A stretch of DNA of 49,691 nucleotides from a virus (IMGVR_UViG_3300009503_000005:1-49691), one strand, 5' to 3'; positions 1 through 8,795 are shown, counted from the first letter of the stretch. Numbers and translations: made by a program. The notes: generated by a model from the letters alone, not told the origin.

Positions 1-123
1 AGTGGACATTACAAAGTGTGTATGCAGCAATTGTAAAGACGCTCGCGAAATGCGGTTTTGGCTGTGAAATTCGGCGGCAAGTTGTTATAATCAGTGCGGT
101 TGTGAAAATCAGTACTGGAGGCA
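1..123. repeat. Terminal direct repeat, left copy
   Basis: This stretch is identical to 49569-49691. It shows that the sequence closes into a circle, or is terminally redundant. It contains a TATAAT box at 86-91 and ends four bases into a long inverted repeat (120-203). Whether the redundancy is biological or just assembly overlap cannot be decided from the sequence alone. Confidence 0.97.
63..91 (+). promoter_or_regulatory. Putative promoter of the plus-strand gene at 244
   Basis: A perfect -10 box, TATAAT, lies at 86-91. The -35 region, about 17 bases upstream, is poor (TGTGAA at 63-68). The predicted start, near 98, gives a leader of about 145 bases that includes the inverted repeat at 120-203. 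Confidence 0.55.
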
Positions 124-203
124 GTTAACGAAAATTAACCAGGTGGGCCCTGTAAAATACACGATTTTGCGAGTGGCTTGGTGGTTAATTTTCATTAACT
201 GCC
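120..203. repeat. 22-bp inverted repeat with a 40-base loop
   Basis: The arms are 120-141 and 182-203 and match at 21 of 22 positions. They share the half sequence TTAACNGAAAATTAACCA in opposite orientations (N is the mismatch). The loop holds a smaller AT-rich inverted repeat (GTAAAAT / ATTTTGC). The element lies between the promoter and the Shine-Dalgarno of the gene at 244, so it could be an mRNA leader hairpin, an operator or part of a replication origin. No T-run follows, so a plain terminator is unlikely. Confidence 0.85.
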
Positions 204-243
204 TTTAGATGCTATGCTCACAACCGGAAAGGAGATAGTTGGC

Positions 244-2070
244 GTGGAAGAAGACAAAGCCAGCACAGCAGCACCGCCGCCGCCGGAGTCGGAAATCGCC
301 TATGAGAAGGCCATGGAAGACATGGAAAAGTCGGAGGCTGAACTGATTGAGCAGGAGGTAGAGGAATCCGATAGCGGAGACCGAGTGGTAATCCTGACAG
401 GAAAGAAGAAGCTCAAGAAGCGGGAAGAGAAACCCAAACTGCCCCGCCCTTATACTCGCCATTTCAAGGACGAAAACCAGGATCCCAGGGCCAAGTCCGA
501 CAAGTTCTTTCTGTATTGGAAAACCTTGTGGAATGACCCTGACATCCGAGACCGCATCGTAGTTTACGTCTATCGCATCTGGCCGGTGATGAAGAAGGAT
601 TTCCGGCAAGTGGACAAGTGCTTCGAGCCGCTGAATGGACCTGAGGATTTACTACGCGCCTACGGATGCGGGGATTACAACCTGAAGCTGAAAGACGCTC
701 TGGACCGCAGTGAAGGCGCTATCAATTGCACGATTACCAATATCGGCAGCAGACAGTTAACTGAGCACCCACCAGTGCTTGATCTGGAAGGGCTGGAGCT
801 GGATGATCCACTCAACCGCAGTTATCTGGTCTGGTGCCGTAGTAGAGGCATTCAGATACCCGGTGATTCGGGGTATGTTTCGGAGAAAGGAGACGAAGTG
901 GCAACAGTAGAGGCAGTCAAAGAGTTAACCAGCACCGTGACGCGTATGACGGACCGGATGCTGGATGCGGCGGATGAGAAAATCAAGCTGGCGGATGCGC
1001 TGGCCAAGACCAAGAAGGAAGACAACGGTGACAGCGTAGTGGCAAAGACGCTGGACATCGTGAAGGTGGCTACGGAATCAGCTTCCAGCATTGTGAAGCA
1101 GGGTGTCGAGCAGGCGCTCAAAGTCCAGAACGCCGATCCTGCTGAGACTATGCGAAACGTAGTGAATATGGCTAAGGAGCTGATGCCGAAGCAGGATGAG
1201 GCCAGCAAGAATGTCATCCAGTTGATCATGGAGCGCGACAAGCAGTATGTGGATAAGGTGTTCCAGATCCAGCAGGAACGCATCAGCGCCATGGAGCGGT
1301 TGCTGGAGCAGCAACTCATAGCAAAAACCACAGCTGCAAATCCGGCGGCAGCTCCGGCTCCAGCTCCGGCTACGCCAGCAACTTCGCTGTCCCAAGTGAT
1401 TGAGGAGATGGCGGAGATGCGAGACAAGATGCGCCGGGCATTGGGGCTCGATGAGGAAGCGGAAAAGCCGAGTAAAAGCTGGACCGACTATCTGCCCCAG
1501 ATCATCGCCGGACTCACCACGCTGGGCACTGCCATTAGCGCTGGGCTATACAATCTGGCAGTGAGTAAGACTGGGCAGGGCGCACCCGTGAATCCGCTTC
1601 AGGCAGCACAGCCGGAAGCACAGGAGATGATGGGAAACCCCATGTCCGCACCAGCACCTGAAAATGCTACTCCTAGTGGAGAAGGGAATACAATGACACG
1701 ATTCACACAATTCCTATCAATGGTGCAGAGACCGCTGCTCAGATCTTTTACCGAGGGCGAATCCGGAGCGGACTTCGCCGCGCGGCTGATCGAGCTGACC
1801 GATGACGGTATGTTTGGTCCCAATGCGCAGGGCCGCCAGGTGTACGACGCCGTGCTGGAATTCGGAGAGGCGCTGGTGGCATCGATGATCAAGACCTACC
1901 CGCCCATCTGGAACGTGGTCAGCCAGACACCGCAAAAGTGGGAACGGTTCCTGCACGAGTTCTTCACCGCAGATCAGATCTGGGCGGCGGAAGATGCAGC
2001 AGAATCAACACCAGCTCCAGCGCCATCGCCAGTAGCGAGTATGAAGCGGAAAACCAAGTCTACTATGTAG
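244..2070 (+). CDS. Conserved unknown protein with one central membrane segment
   Basis: 608 residues and not assigned to a named family. The start is chosen at GTG 244 because AAGGAG stands nine bases before it; the in-frame ATG at 214 has no ribosome binding site. The charged N-terminus is followed by a folded region (about 70-220) rich in aromatic residues, then long helices likely to form a coiled coil (about 225-365), an Ala/Pro linker (about 365-380), one hydrophobic segment (about 418-440) and a C-terminal helical domain of about 120 residues. It is the only long plus-strand gene and has its own promoter and structured leader. By impression, similar N-terminal domains occur in uncultured-phage contigs. 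A role in replication, genome anchoring or the virion is possible; none is shown. Confidence 0.85.
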   Translation: MEEDKASTAAPPPPESEIAYEKAMEDMEKSEAELIEQEVEESDSGDRVVILTGKKKLKKREEKPKLPRPYTRHFKDENQDPRAKSDKFFLYWKTLWNDPDIRDRIVVYVYRIWPVMKKDFRQVDKCFEPLNGPEDLLRAYGCGDYNLKLKDALDRSEGAINCTITNIGSRQLTEHPPVLDLEGLELDDPLNRSYLVWCRSRGIQIPGDSGYVSEKGDEVATVEAVKELTSTVTRMTDRMLDAADEKIKLADALAKTKKEDNGDSVVAKTLDIVKVATESASSIVKQGVEQALKVQNADPAETMRNVVNMAKELMPKQDEASKNVIQLIMERDKQYVDKVFQIQQERISAMERLLEQQLIAKTTAANPAAAPAPAPATPATSLSQVIEEMAEMRDKMRRALGLDEEAEKPSKSWTDYLPQIIAGLTTLGTAISAGLYNLAVSKTGQGAPVNPLQAAQPEAQEMMGNPMSAPAPENATPSGEGNTMTRFTQFLSMVQRPLLRSFTEGESGADFAARLIELTDDGMFGPNAQGRQVYDAVLEFGEALVASMIKTYPPIWNVVSQTPQKWERFLHEFFTADQIWAAEDAAESTPAPAPSPVASMKRKTKSTM

Positions 2071-2102
2071 ACCTGAGACTAGATCCGGAGTATGATATTG
2101 CC

Positions 2103-2282
2103 ATGCTGTATGGCGCTCAGTGGACTGTGCAGTACCGCTGCTCTTACCGGGAGTACTGGTATGACGACCGGGAGTTTGACAACCCCCATGTCGCGATGCA
2201 ATACGCGGCTTCACTAGCACAGTCCACTAGACGCAGAGTGCGAGTAGTGGACCCGAATGGGAATGTGGTAGCGATGTGGTAG
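2103..2282 (+). CDS. Small unknown protein, or -1 frameshift extension of the preceding gene
   Basis: 59 residues from ATG 2103, with GGAG twelve bases upstream. The reading frame continues upstream into the end of the preceding gene, and the residues encoded there (about 2044-2102) also look protein-like (YYVDLRLDPEYDIA), but that stretch has no usable start codon. Either this is a short separate gene, or ribosomes shift -1 near AAA ACC at about 2053 and add this tail to the 608-residue protein. The aromatic and arginine content looks like a small folded domain. Function unknown. Confidence 0.45.
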   Translation: MLYGAQWTVQYRCSYREYWYDDREFDNPHVAMQYAASLAQSTRRRVRVVDPNGNVVAMW

Positions 2283-2304
2283 TGAATGTGAGTGCCGATA
2301 CTGG

Positions 2305-4341
2305 CTACCGATACAAGCGTCGGTACTCATCCTCGCCGAATTCCGCCACCAATTGCCGCTTGTATTTCCGGCATAGCATCCGCGCCAGCACTGCATCCCG
2401 CCGCGAGAACGGATCTCGCTTTGCTAGCGCATGCCCCAACGCGGCATCGTAGCGGTTGAATCCGGAGTAATCAAGCTGCGATGCATAATCGCAGACGGAA
2501 GCCAAGTATTGGACGAACTTCTGAGCAATGAATACCTGCTCCTCAGTGATGCTCTCGGATTCGACGTCAATCCTGGCTCGAGTAGCCGTACTCACTTCTG
2601 ATTCCGTCTCCCCAGGCACCACTACTTCCTGAGCATAGGGAGAGGAGTAATCGCCGTCCAGGGCGGTTTCGATGACCTGCTGCTTCTCGACCAACACCTT
2701 GGCCATGTGCGCCGTAAGTGAATCCTGCAGCACCAGATGCTGCACCAGCACGGATTCCGGCTGGCCGATACGGTGCAGTCGATCTTCAGCCTGCGCTATG
2801 TTGGATGGCACCCAATCCAGCTCGAGAAACACAACGTGAGATGCGGCGGTGAGTGTGATACCGAGGCCTGCAGCCTGGATGCTGCCGATGAATACCAACA
2901 CGGACTTGTCATTCTGGAACCGGTCCACGGATTGCTGCCGATTCTCAGCGCTCATTTCACCGTAGAACAGCACGGTGGAACCGGGACCCAGTTTCTTTTC
3001 ACAGATCTCCTGTAGGCCGTGAATGACATCGTGGTGGTGACAAAAGAACACGATTTTGTTTCCACTCTCCAGGATCTCCTCAATCAGAGCAGACGCCGCT
3101 TTGAGTGTGGCGATACCTACCATGTGGCGCACTTTCGCCATATCGCTGAACGCCACGGTATACGCCGCCCGCAGCTCCCGTACCGCCTCTCGGTACTCCT
3201 CTTCACTGCCGCTGGCCCGCATCACCAGCATCTTGCTACGCGCCTCGGCGATGCGGTCACTGGCATTCTGATAGGCTTTGCGCTCTTCATCCAGCACTCG
3301 CTCAAAGCCCTCACTGGGGACTTCGATAACCTGCCGGATCTTCGGCGGCAATTCCGTAAGCACCTGGGACTTCAGCCTGCGCACCATAAATAGGCGTCTG
3401 GCCTCGGCTTGGAGCTCCTCTAGATTCTGTGGTCCGGTGAACTCCCATCCGTAATAGCCCTGCTGATAGCCTGCATAGCGGGCGTAGAAGCGAGTGCGGC
3501 TGCGGAAGTGCTCTGGTTTCTGCTGGTAGCTCAGATGTCGAGTGCAGAAGTCAACGATGTTCCAGAACTCCTGCGGTCGATTTAGAATCGGAGTTCCGGT
3601 AAGCGCCAATCGCTTCCGAGCCTCGATGGGACGTTGATGTACAATCCAGGATCCTGATTCCGGATCCCAAGTGCGTTTTCCCAGGATCAGTTTGGTGCGC
3701 TTGGCGTCAGGATTCTTGACGTAGTGGGCCTCATCCAGCACCAACAAGTCCCAGAGCACGGAGTGGATGTGCTCAATGTGACGGTCAATGATATCGTAAT
3801 TGATAATCACAACATGGGTTTCCGGCCACTCCGTACTCGATGCCACACCGATGGACAGCTTCCGTACCAGCCATTTGTCCATTTCCCGCGCCCAGTTGAT
3901 TTTCAGTGACGCCGGGCAAATCACCAACACGCGCCGGATGCTGATATCGTAGTTGATAAGTCCAATGGCCTGAATGGTTTTGCCCAGTCCCATTTCATCC
4001 GCAATCAGCGCTGCTGGTCTCCGAGCCGCATAGGCGATACCGGCCTTCTGATAGGGTAGGTAAGCTAGTCCATCCGGAACCGGGATATAGATATCCGCAT
4101 CGGTCGCAGCGCTGGACTCCATCTCCTGCTTCTGGCGGCGGATGTGAGCGTTAAGTTCTTCACTTGCAGCCGCATCCGCATAGTTCCGCAACTTCAGTGC
4201 CACCTCGGGATTAGGCGTCCACCACCGCCGCATGTTGGGGTCCCAAGACATGCCAGCCTCTTTGGGGATCGATCTGGTGTCATAACCTCCCAGCCAGACG
4301 TATCGGCCATCACGGTAAGTGAGATACGTTATGGATGCCAT
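2305..4341 (-). CDS. SNF2-family DNA-dependent ATPase (SMARCAL1-like)
   Basis: 678 residues. The N-terminal 50 or so residues (WDPNMRRWWTPNPEVA) resemble the small domain found before the motor in phage and SMARCAL1-like SNF2 proteins. Motor motifs: Walker A DEMGLGKT (115-122), DEAH (203-206), LTGTPILNR, and the C-terminal helicase motifs AGLGITLTAASHVVF and EDRLHRIGQ. Such enzymes translocate on double-stranded DNA and remodel forks or protein-DNA complexes. The ATG at 4341 has GGTGG just upstream; a GTG at 4350 is the alternative. It is the last gene of the early region, follows the ParB-like gene by 20 bases, and converges on the plus-strand genes. Confidence 0.95.
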   Translation of the reverse strand: MASITYLTYRDGRYVWLGGYDTRSIPKEAGMSWDPNMRRWWTPNPEVALKLRNYADAAASEELNAHIRRQKQEMESSAATDADIYIPVPDGLAYLPYQKAGIAYAARRPAALIADEMGLGKTIQAIGLINYDISIRRVLVICPASLKINWAREMDKWLVRKLSIGVASSTEWPETHVVIINYDIIDRHIEHIHSVLWDLLVLDEAHYVKNPDAKRTKLILGKRTWDPESGSWIVHQRPIEARKRLALTGTPILNRPQEFWNIVDFCTRHLSYQQKPEHFRSRTRFYARYAGYQQGYYGWEFTGPQNLEELQAEARRLFMVRRLKSQVLTELPPKIRQVIEVPSEGFERVLDEERKAYQNASDRIAEARSKMLVMRASGSEEEYREAVRELRAAYTVAFSDMAKVRHMVGIATLKAASALIEEILESGNKIVFFCHHHDVIHGLQEICEKKLGPGSTVLFYGEMSAENRQQSVDRFQNDKSVLVFIGSIQAAGLGITLTAASHVVFLELDWVPSNIAQAEDRLHRIGQPESVLVQHLVLQDSLTAHMAKVLVEKQQVIETALDGDYSSPYAQEVVVPGETESEVSTATRARIDVESESITEEQVFIAQKFVQYLASVCDYASQLDYSGFNRYDAALGHALAKRDPFSRRDAVLARMLCRKYKRQLVAEFGEDEYRRLYR

Positions 4342-4361
4342 AATTGCCACCGAATTCGAAA

Positions 4362-5198
4362 CTATAGGACTAACTCCCGCAGGTCGGAAATGAAGTCCTG
4401 AACAGACTTCTCACCACGCAGCAGGCGCATTACAAGGTGCACCACAGCGCTGACTTCATTGTCGGAAGGTAGTTTCCGCGCTACAGCTCCGAGCTCAGTA
4501 ATGACCCGTGTGCGTGAGAAATGCCCTCCGACACGGGGGTGTGAATCGGAATGGGAATTCACCTTCGCTTTCGGCTCCGGAGTCAGGGTTTCAGTAGTGA
4601 TTGCTCCCACTGTGGACTCCAGCTTCCGCTCTCTCAGCAGGGCCTCCGCTCTCTCTATCGCCTGCTGCTCTCGCAACTGAGACAGGAGATAACCTTCATA
4701 TGCGGTAATCTGATTCCCCACCAGTTTCTGTACCTGTTCCGGCAACCGTAACAGGCCTAAATGCTGCGATATCCAGGCTGGGGAGCGCCCAAACATCTCT
4801 GCGATGCGCTTCATAGGTACGCCTCGGTCCTGAAGGCGCTTGGCAATCTGCGCGACTTCAATGGGTGTGTAATCCATCCGGGCGCTGTTCTCCGCAATCT
4901 GGGCATGCTCGGCATCCACATTCGCGGGGAGCAGCATTACCACGGCGGATCTCAGCGGCGAGTAGTCCGGAACCAGCTTCTTTTTCGCTATCAACTGCAG
5001 CGCCGCCGCGCGGCGATGACCATAGACGACGCGGTAGCCGGTCTTCTCCTGGCGCACTCCGATGGGCTGCAGCTGATAGCCCACCGAGATGAGGTCCTCG
5101 ACCATCTGCTGCACCTTGAGGTCTGCTGTACGGAGATTGTCCTCGAGTATCAGTTTCGAGGGTGCTACTTTCAGTACACGATTCGGCTGCGGCATCAT
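4362..5198 (-). CDS. ParB/Srx-like domain protein with helix-turn-helix
   Basis: 278 residues. A ParB-type N-terminal domain shows YRVVYGHRR (55-63) and ENSARMDYT (103-111), followed by a helix-turn-helix (MKRIAEMFGRSPAWISQHLGLL, about 129-150) and a helical C-terminus. ParB proteins bind centromere-like parS sites and use CTP; phage relatives also act as transcription regulators or nucleases. No ParA-type ATPase was seen, so classical plasmid partitioning is not assured. A strong GGAGGTGAG precedes ATG 5198. The inverted GGACAGTA arrays at 26091-26220 are one untested candidate binding site. Confidence 0.92.
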   Translation of the reverse strand: MMPQPNRVLKVAPSKLILEDNLRTADLKVQQMVEDLISVGYQLQPIGVRQEKTGYRVVYGHRRAAALQLIAKKKLVPDYSPLRSAVVMLLPANVDAEHAQIAENSARMDYTPIEVAQIAKRLQDRGVPMKRIAEMFGRSPAWISQHLGLLRLPEQVQKLVGNQITAYEGYLLSQLREQQAIERAEALLRERKLESTVGAITTETLTPEPKAKVNSHSDSHPRVGGHFSRTRVITELGAVARKLPSDNEVSAVVHLVMRLLRGEKSVQDFISDLRELVL

Positions 5199-5235
5199 AA
5201 CTCACCTCCAGAACCACAGCATATGTTTTCCGGCC

Positions 5236-5439
5236 TCATATCTCGTTCGCCTCCTGCATGAGGATCAGCTCCTCGCAACCATATACGGCGTGAGCACCGC
5301 AGTTGGAGCAGATATACGCTTTGGCGTCCGGCTCGATGCCGTGATGTAGTGTCCAGCAGCGAGTGCAATAACCGGAATCGGATCCGGCTTCCACATGCCG
5401 AATGAGAGTGCGCATTGACGGGCGCTTCCTGATCTTCAC
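5236..5439 (-). CDS. Small zinc-ribbon protein
   Basis: 67 residues. Two CxxC pairs (CTRCW and CSNCG) separated by about 20 residues form a likely zinc ribbon. Start GTG 5439 has GGAGG six bases upstream and overlaps the stop of the preceding membrane-protein gene (GTGA). Possible roles are a transcription or replication accessory protein; nothing specific can be said. Confidence 0.75.
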   Translation of the reverse strand: MKIRKRPSMRTLIRHVEAGSDSGYCTRCWTLHHGIEPDAKAYICSNCGAHAVYGCEELILMQEANEI

Positions 5440-5612
5440 AGCGCACCTCCCGACTGGATTAGCCAGTAGCCCGTAGCAACAAGGCCACCAGCAAGCGCTA
5501 TCAGTGCGAGTAGCGCGATGGCTAGCCCACAGCCACTGTGGGAGCGCTCAGTGAATCTCACTTCTCCCTTCTCATACGGAGACTCGTAGTGACTCTCATA
5601 TCTGCTAATCAT
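5436..5612 (-). CDS. 58-residue single-span membrane protein
   Basis: A short charged N-terminus is followed by one strongly hydrophobic segment near the C-terminus (LAIALLALIALAGGLVATGYWLI). The start ATG 5612 has GGAGGG upstream and overlaps the stop of the gene before it (ATGA); its stop in turn overlaps the next start (GTGA). The tight coupling supports a real gene. Function unknown. Confidence 0.72.
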   Translation of the reverse strand: MISRYESHYESPYEKGEVRFTERSHSGCGLAIALLALIALAGGLVATGYWLIQSGGAL

Positions 5613-5905
5613 TCCTTCTCCCTCCTCTCTCTGACTACCGTGATTGATTTCACTACTGCTACCACCAGTAACAACAGAATCAGAATCGTTACTGGCACTG
5701 AATCTGCCTCCCGCGCCAATGCGATGCTCAGCGCCGACACTGCGACGCCACTGAGAAAACCCGGAATCGCATTGCGTATTGCCGATTCCCCGTCCTCGCT
5801 CACCACCCACAGCAGTGCTGCTGCGGGCGCTAGCGCTAGGTATGACATAGCACCTGGCGCTAGCAGAAGCGCTCCAGCCGTCCACGCCAAAATGGTTGCC
5901 CACAT
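5609..5905 (-). CDS. 98-residue membrane protein
   Basis: Three to four hydrophobic segments (near the N-terminus, 25-35, 45-62 and 70-88) with a positively charged C-terminus (VVRERREKE). AAGGAGGG precedes ATG 5905. It lies in a run of small genes between 5.2 and 8.8 kb that are probably early host-modifying functions. No family recognised. Confidence 0.78.
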   Translation of the reverse strand: MWATILAWTAGALLLAPGAMSYLALAPAAALLWVVSEDGESAIRNAIPGFLSGVAVSALSIALAREADSVPVTILILLLLVVAVVKSITVVRERREKE

Positions 5906-5914
5906 GTACCCTCC

Positions 5915-6208
5915 TTAGTAGTACGGGAGCCCGCGCGGGCCCCAGTACCGACTCCGTTCCACAGCATCACGAATTTCACCGCACAGCCGCACTGCGGCTT
6001 CGTTGCGCAGATCATGATGCTCGTCCGCATAGCGCAGCAGCACCTTCACAATGTTGCTGATGAAGCGCTGCTGCACCGTGCGATGATTGTGGATAAGGGT
6101 ATCATACATGGTGTCGGAGATAGATTCATCTCCAGATCCGAAGTACAGCAGACCGAGAATGCGGTCCATCGCGGACCGCAGCTCCTGAATCGACTCCTCT
6201 CTCGTCAT
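5915..6208 (-). CDS. Unknown 97-residue helical protein
   Basis: Mostly helical, acidic and histidine-containing, ending in RYWGPRGLPYY. GGAGGAACC stands directly before ATG 6208, the same ribosome binding site used by many genes here. No domain recognised. Confidence 0.78.
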   Translation of the reverse strand: MTREESIQELRSAMDRILGLLYFGSGDESISDTMYDTLIHNHRTVQQRFISNIVKVLLRYADEHHDLRNEAAVRLCGEIRDAVERSRYWGPRGLPYY

Positions 6209-6216
6209 GGTTCCTC

Positions 6217-6447
6217 CTACCTCCTCATGCCACTCAGTTTACCGTCGACATTGATGCTGAGATCCCGATAGTATCCACTCATCAGACGCACCCACCCGTA
6301 CTCAGTTCGTACCTCATACCGCGCCGCGATGCGGCTGAGCTTCAGCCGGTAGCGATTGCCCTGAGGAGTCACTCGCTGATAGTGACCCCAGGAATCGCGT
6401 TTCCAGCCGTGGGATTCGGCCCACGCAACCACCTCGTCTCTGGTCAT
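6217..6447 (-). CDS. Unknown 76-residue basic protein
   Basis: Short beta-rich protein with tryptophan and arginine (WAESHGWKRDSWGHYQRV). GGAGGTG precedes ATG 6447, which overlaps the stop of the upstream gene by four bases. The layout resembles small phage nucleic-acid-associated proteins, but this is only a resemblance. Confidence 0.75.
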   Translation of the reverse strand: MTRDEVVAWAESHGWKRDSWGHYQRVTPQGNRYRLKLSRIAARYEVRTEYGWVRLMSGYYRDLSINVDGKLSGMRR

Positions 6448-6833
6448 GATTTCACCTCCGGCGGCTCAACGAAGCCCACATGGCGGAATACCGCTACCTT
6501 GCGCACACTGCCGTCCGGTTGGGGTTCCTCTACGGACTCCCGCAAGGTAAATGAGTAGAGGGGTTGAATGCCGAGCGCTCGCAGTTCATGCTCCAAAGCA
6601 GACATGAGATAGGGAGCGCCGCCGATCATCGCGGAGTCACATCCGTAGCCGTCGGCGATTTCAGCCAGCACCGACGCACGCAGCATGATTTCCCGCTGCG
6701 TGGGGATAGACGAGAAGGTGAGTAGATTCTGTATCTGCCGCTTGTTGATGTCTCCGGGTTCTACTACCCCCTGGGCTTTCTGCTCGGGAGTAGCAGTGTG
6801 TTGCGTGAGATTGAGAATGCTACTGATAGCCAT
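6444..6833 (-). CDS. Conserved phage protein of the NLTQHxATPEQ type
   Basis: 129 residues beginning with ILNLTQHTATPEQ, and containing MIGGAPYLMSALEHELRALG and a C-terminal GSVRKVAVFRHVGFV. I recognise this as a family seen in many phages and mobile elements, usually annotated as hypothetical. The pattern suggests a small alpha/beta domain (Rossmann-like by impression). GGAGGAACGAAT precedes ATG 6833. Function unknown. Confidence 0.85.
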   Translation of the reverse strand: MAISSILNLTQHTATPEQKAQGVVEPGDINKRQIQNLLTFSSIPTQREIMLRASVLAEIADGYGCDSAMIGGAPYLMSALEHELRALGIQPLYSFTLRESVEEPQPDGSVRKVAVFRHVGFVEPPEVKS

Positions 6834-6857
6834 ATTCGTTCCTCCTATTGAATTTCA

Positions 6858-7361
6858 CTACTCGATTGGCGGCAGCACTGGTGAATCGGATTCCGCCTGT
6901 GCTTCCGCTTCCACTGCCTCTTCGTAAATAGGACGGCCCATATCATCCCACCCTGCCAGCTTGGGCATGGCGATCCAAACATGGACCAGGGTATCGTTTT
7001 CCCATGGTGCTCTGCCGAAGTAAAACCGGAACCCCCGTGCCAGGGGTTCCAGCAACGACGTAGGAACGTAGGCGTAGTGCCACTCCTGACGGAGTAGCCG
7101 GAAATCCGGCCCGAGCAGCGGCGGGGGATCCTGACCTTCAGGTGGAACATCGAAGGCCAGTGCATGCTTCCGGTTCCACACTCCCGATACACCGAGATCG
7201 GGACGGTATGTGACGCCCCGGTGGCTCCGGTACATCGAACACCGACCATCGACTTCCGCCGCTACGCCACGGTAGCGGATGGTGACATCAGTGCTGCTGC
7301 TGAGACTTTCAATGGCGTTGGTCAGACGCCAAAAGATGTGACCTTTGATTCTGTAGTTCAT
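6858..7361 (-). CDS. Unknown 167-residue protein
   Basis: Beta-rich with many tryptophans (HIFWRLTN, VWNRKHALAF, HVWIAMPKL) and an acidic low-complexity tail (AVEAEAQAESDS). The start is placed at ATG 7361, after GGAGGAACA, overlapping the previous stop as ATGA. No family recognised. Confidence 0.78.
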   Translation of the reverse strand: MNYRIKGHIFWRLTNAIESLSSSTDVTIRYRGVAAEVDGRCSMYRSHRGVTYRPDLGVSGVWNRKHALAFDVPPEGQDPPPLLGPDFRLLRQEWHYAYVPTSLLEPLARGFRFYFGRAPWENDTLVHVWIAMPKLAGWDDMGRPIYEEAVEAEAQAESDSPVLPPIE

Positions 7362-7981
7362 TGTTCCTCCTCTGATTCTGATTCTGATTCTGCTATTCTC
7401 TCCAGCATCGATTCCACAGTGGGCCAATCGATGCCGGATATGGTTGTGGGGTCAACGCTCAGATCCGGAGCGGATTCGTAGCCGATGTCCGCTAGGGGAC
7501 CCCGTTTTCGCCATCCACCGCGATATACGGGTCTGCCTTCCGAATCGTAATAGTCGATGGGCAGACCGTGATCTGAGAACCGAATGGTGCCACTCGGTCC
7601 GTGAATGTAGGTGCTGGAGCCGGATTCATATACCGAATACAGCTCCGGGTACTGCAATGCGTAAGTGACAGCCCGCTCCATGAGCGGCTCCACTTTCCCG
7701 TGGTACAACCGATACTGTCTATCGACAGCCTCGTCCCGTCTCTGCTCCTTTGCGGCTTCTCGCTCCGCCTGTTCTATCTCATGCTGGTCCTCAGCAAAAA
7801 TGCTGAGGATGTAGTCCTCCAGGTTCTCGACGCCATAGGAGGCTATTGGCAGCTCCCCAAACGGGTCATCGAGGTCATTGACCCGGATGAAGTCGACGAT
7901 ACTACCGTCGTACTTGGCATCCAGAATGGGCTGGAGTCCATTCTCTTCTACGAGTCTCTCAACGAACTCATACGTTGTCAT
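7358..7981 (-). CDS. Unknown 207-residue acidic protein
   Basis: A helical N-terminal half, a central charged segment (about 68-90), and a C-terminal tail that is a run of Glu and Ser (ESESESEEEQ). AAGGAGAAACC precedes ATG 7981. It is coupled to the genes on both sides by short overlaps. No family recognised. Confidence 0.82.
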   Translation of the reverse strand: MTTYEFVERLVEENGLQPILDAKYDGSIVDFIRVNDLDDPFGELPIASYGVENLEDYILSIFAEDQHEIEQAEREAAKEQRRDEAVDRQYRLYHGKVEPLMERAVTYALQYPELYSVYESGSSTYIHGPSGTIRFSDHGLPIDYYDSEGRPVYRGGWRKRGPLADIGYESAPDLSVDPTTISGIDWPTVESMLERIAESESESEEEQ

Positions 7982-8585
7982 CGGTTTCTCCTTTCATCAG
8001 AGCATCCAAGAAACCCGACGGCTGTGGCGGCTCTGGTCGCCGCCACTTGTCGCCGATAGGGAAAGCATACTCCCACAGCGGCGGCGGGTGGTAGATCTCG
8101 GTAAGGGGGTTCAGCACCCGCACGTCCACCGGAGAATCGTCCGGATGCGGGCACACCATCTCCACACCTGTAATCAGGAGGTCCGGATACCCCCAGATCT
8201 CCTGATTCAGCCTTCCCTTACTCGAGACGTGAATGCCCGCTACGGCGTGGTGGCGGCTGCCGTCCGGGTTGAGCTGCCAGTAGTGGGCCCAGTAAGCGCC
8301 ACTCTGACCTCGGCGCTCAGTGAGACCCAGGCGCTTACATTCGTGGTCACCGTAGCGCCATCCAACCTCGACCCAAACTCGATATGCGTCGTCCTGGTAA
8401 CGCATATCAATCACCTTCGCTGCCGCCAGAATGTGTAGCAGCAACCAGGATTCCGGGGCGCATCCCCGTAGAGGGCTGACGGTGACCATGCCCTCGTAGG
8501 GCTTGTTCAGTGTGACTTCTACTACCCCATGACGGGGGTATTCCTCACCGTCATAGAGGTTTCGGTGACGGAAAGAGATCTGCAT
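7968..8585 (-). CDS. Unknown 205-residue protein
   Basis: Rich in Trp, His and Pro; the central segment (VWVEVGWRYGDHE, GAYWAHYWQLNPDG) looks like a compact beta fold. The start ATG 8585 follows GGGAGGCATAGA; the in-frame extension upstream lacks a ribosome site and overlaps the neighbour. It overlaps the downstream gene by 14 bases. Confidence 0.78.
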   Translation of the reverse strand: MQISFRHRNLYDGEEYPRHGVVEVTLNKPYEGMVTVSPLRGCAPESWLLLHILAAAKVIDMRYQDDAYRVWVEVGWRYGDHECKRLGLTERRGQSGAYWAHYWQLNPDGSRHHAVAGIHVSSKGRLNQEIWGYPDLLITGVEMVCPHPDDSPVDVRVLNPLTEIYHPPPLWEYAFPIGDKWRRPEPPQPSGFLDALMKGETDDNV

Positions 8586-8586
8586 T

Positions 8587-8781
8587 CTATGCCTCCCTGA
8601 ACGAGACACAATTGAAATCCGCGAACTCGCATGGGCCATCATGGCCCCATTGCGATTCGGGATCGCCCAAATGAAAAACACGCGCATGACCGCACACGCA
8701 AAGTGCAGACATGCGGCGTGCTTCTTGCAATTCCAGGACGATGTTAAGATCATCGTCCGAATGCTCTTTCTGCTTTGTCAT
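8587..8781 (-). CDS. 64-residue Cys/His protein, probable zinc binder
   Basis: Motif C-x-C-GH-x4-H followed by C-x5-C (CVCGHARVFH ... CEFADFNC). Small proteins with this C-x-CGH pattern recur in phages and are thought to bind zinc. The start ATG 8781 has GGAGG six bases upstream. It is the first gene after the terminator at 8796-8826. Confidence 0.75.
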   Translation of the reverse strand: MTKQKEHSDDDLNIVLELQEARRMSALCVCGHARVFHLGDPESQWGHDGPCEFADFNCVSFREA

Positions 8782-8795
8782 CAACGCCTCCACAA

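Noticed and set aside
214-243. ATG 214 as start of the large plus-strand gene
   Set aside because: It has no ribosome site, whereas GTG 244 has AAGGAG at a good distance.
2305-4341. SNF2 ATPase considered as a terminase
   Set aside because: Motifs are clearly SNF2 helicase (DEMGLGKT, DEAH, HRIGQ), and no nuclease domain follows.
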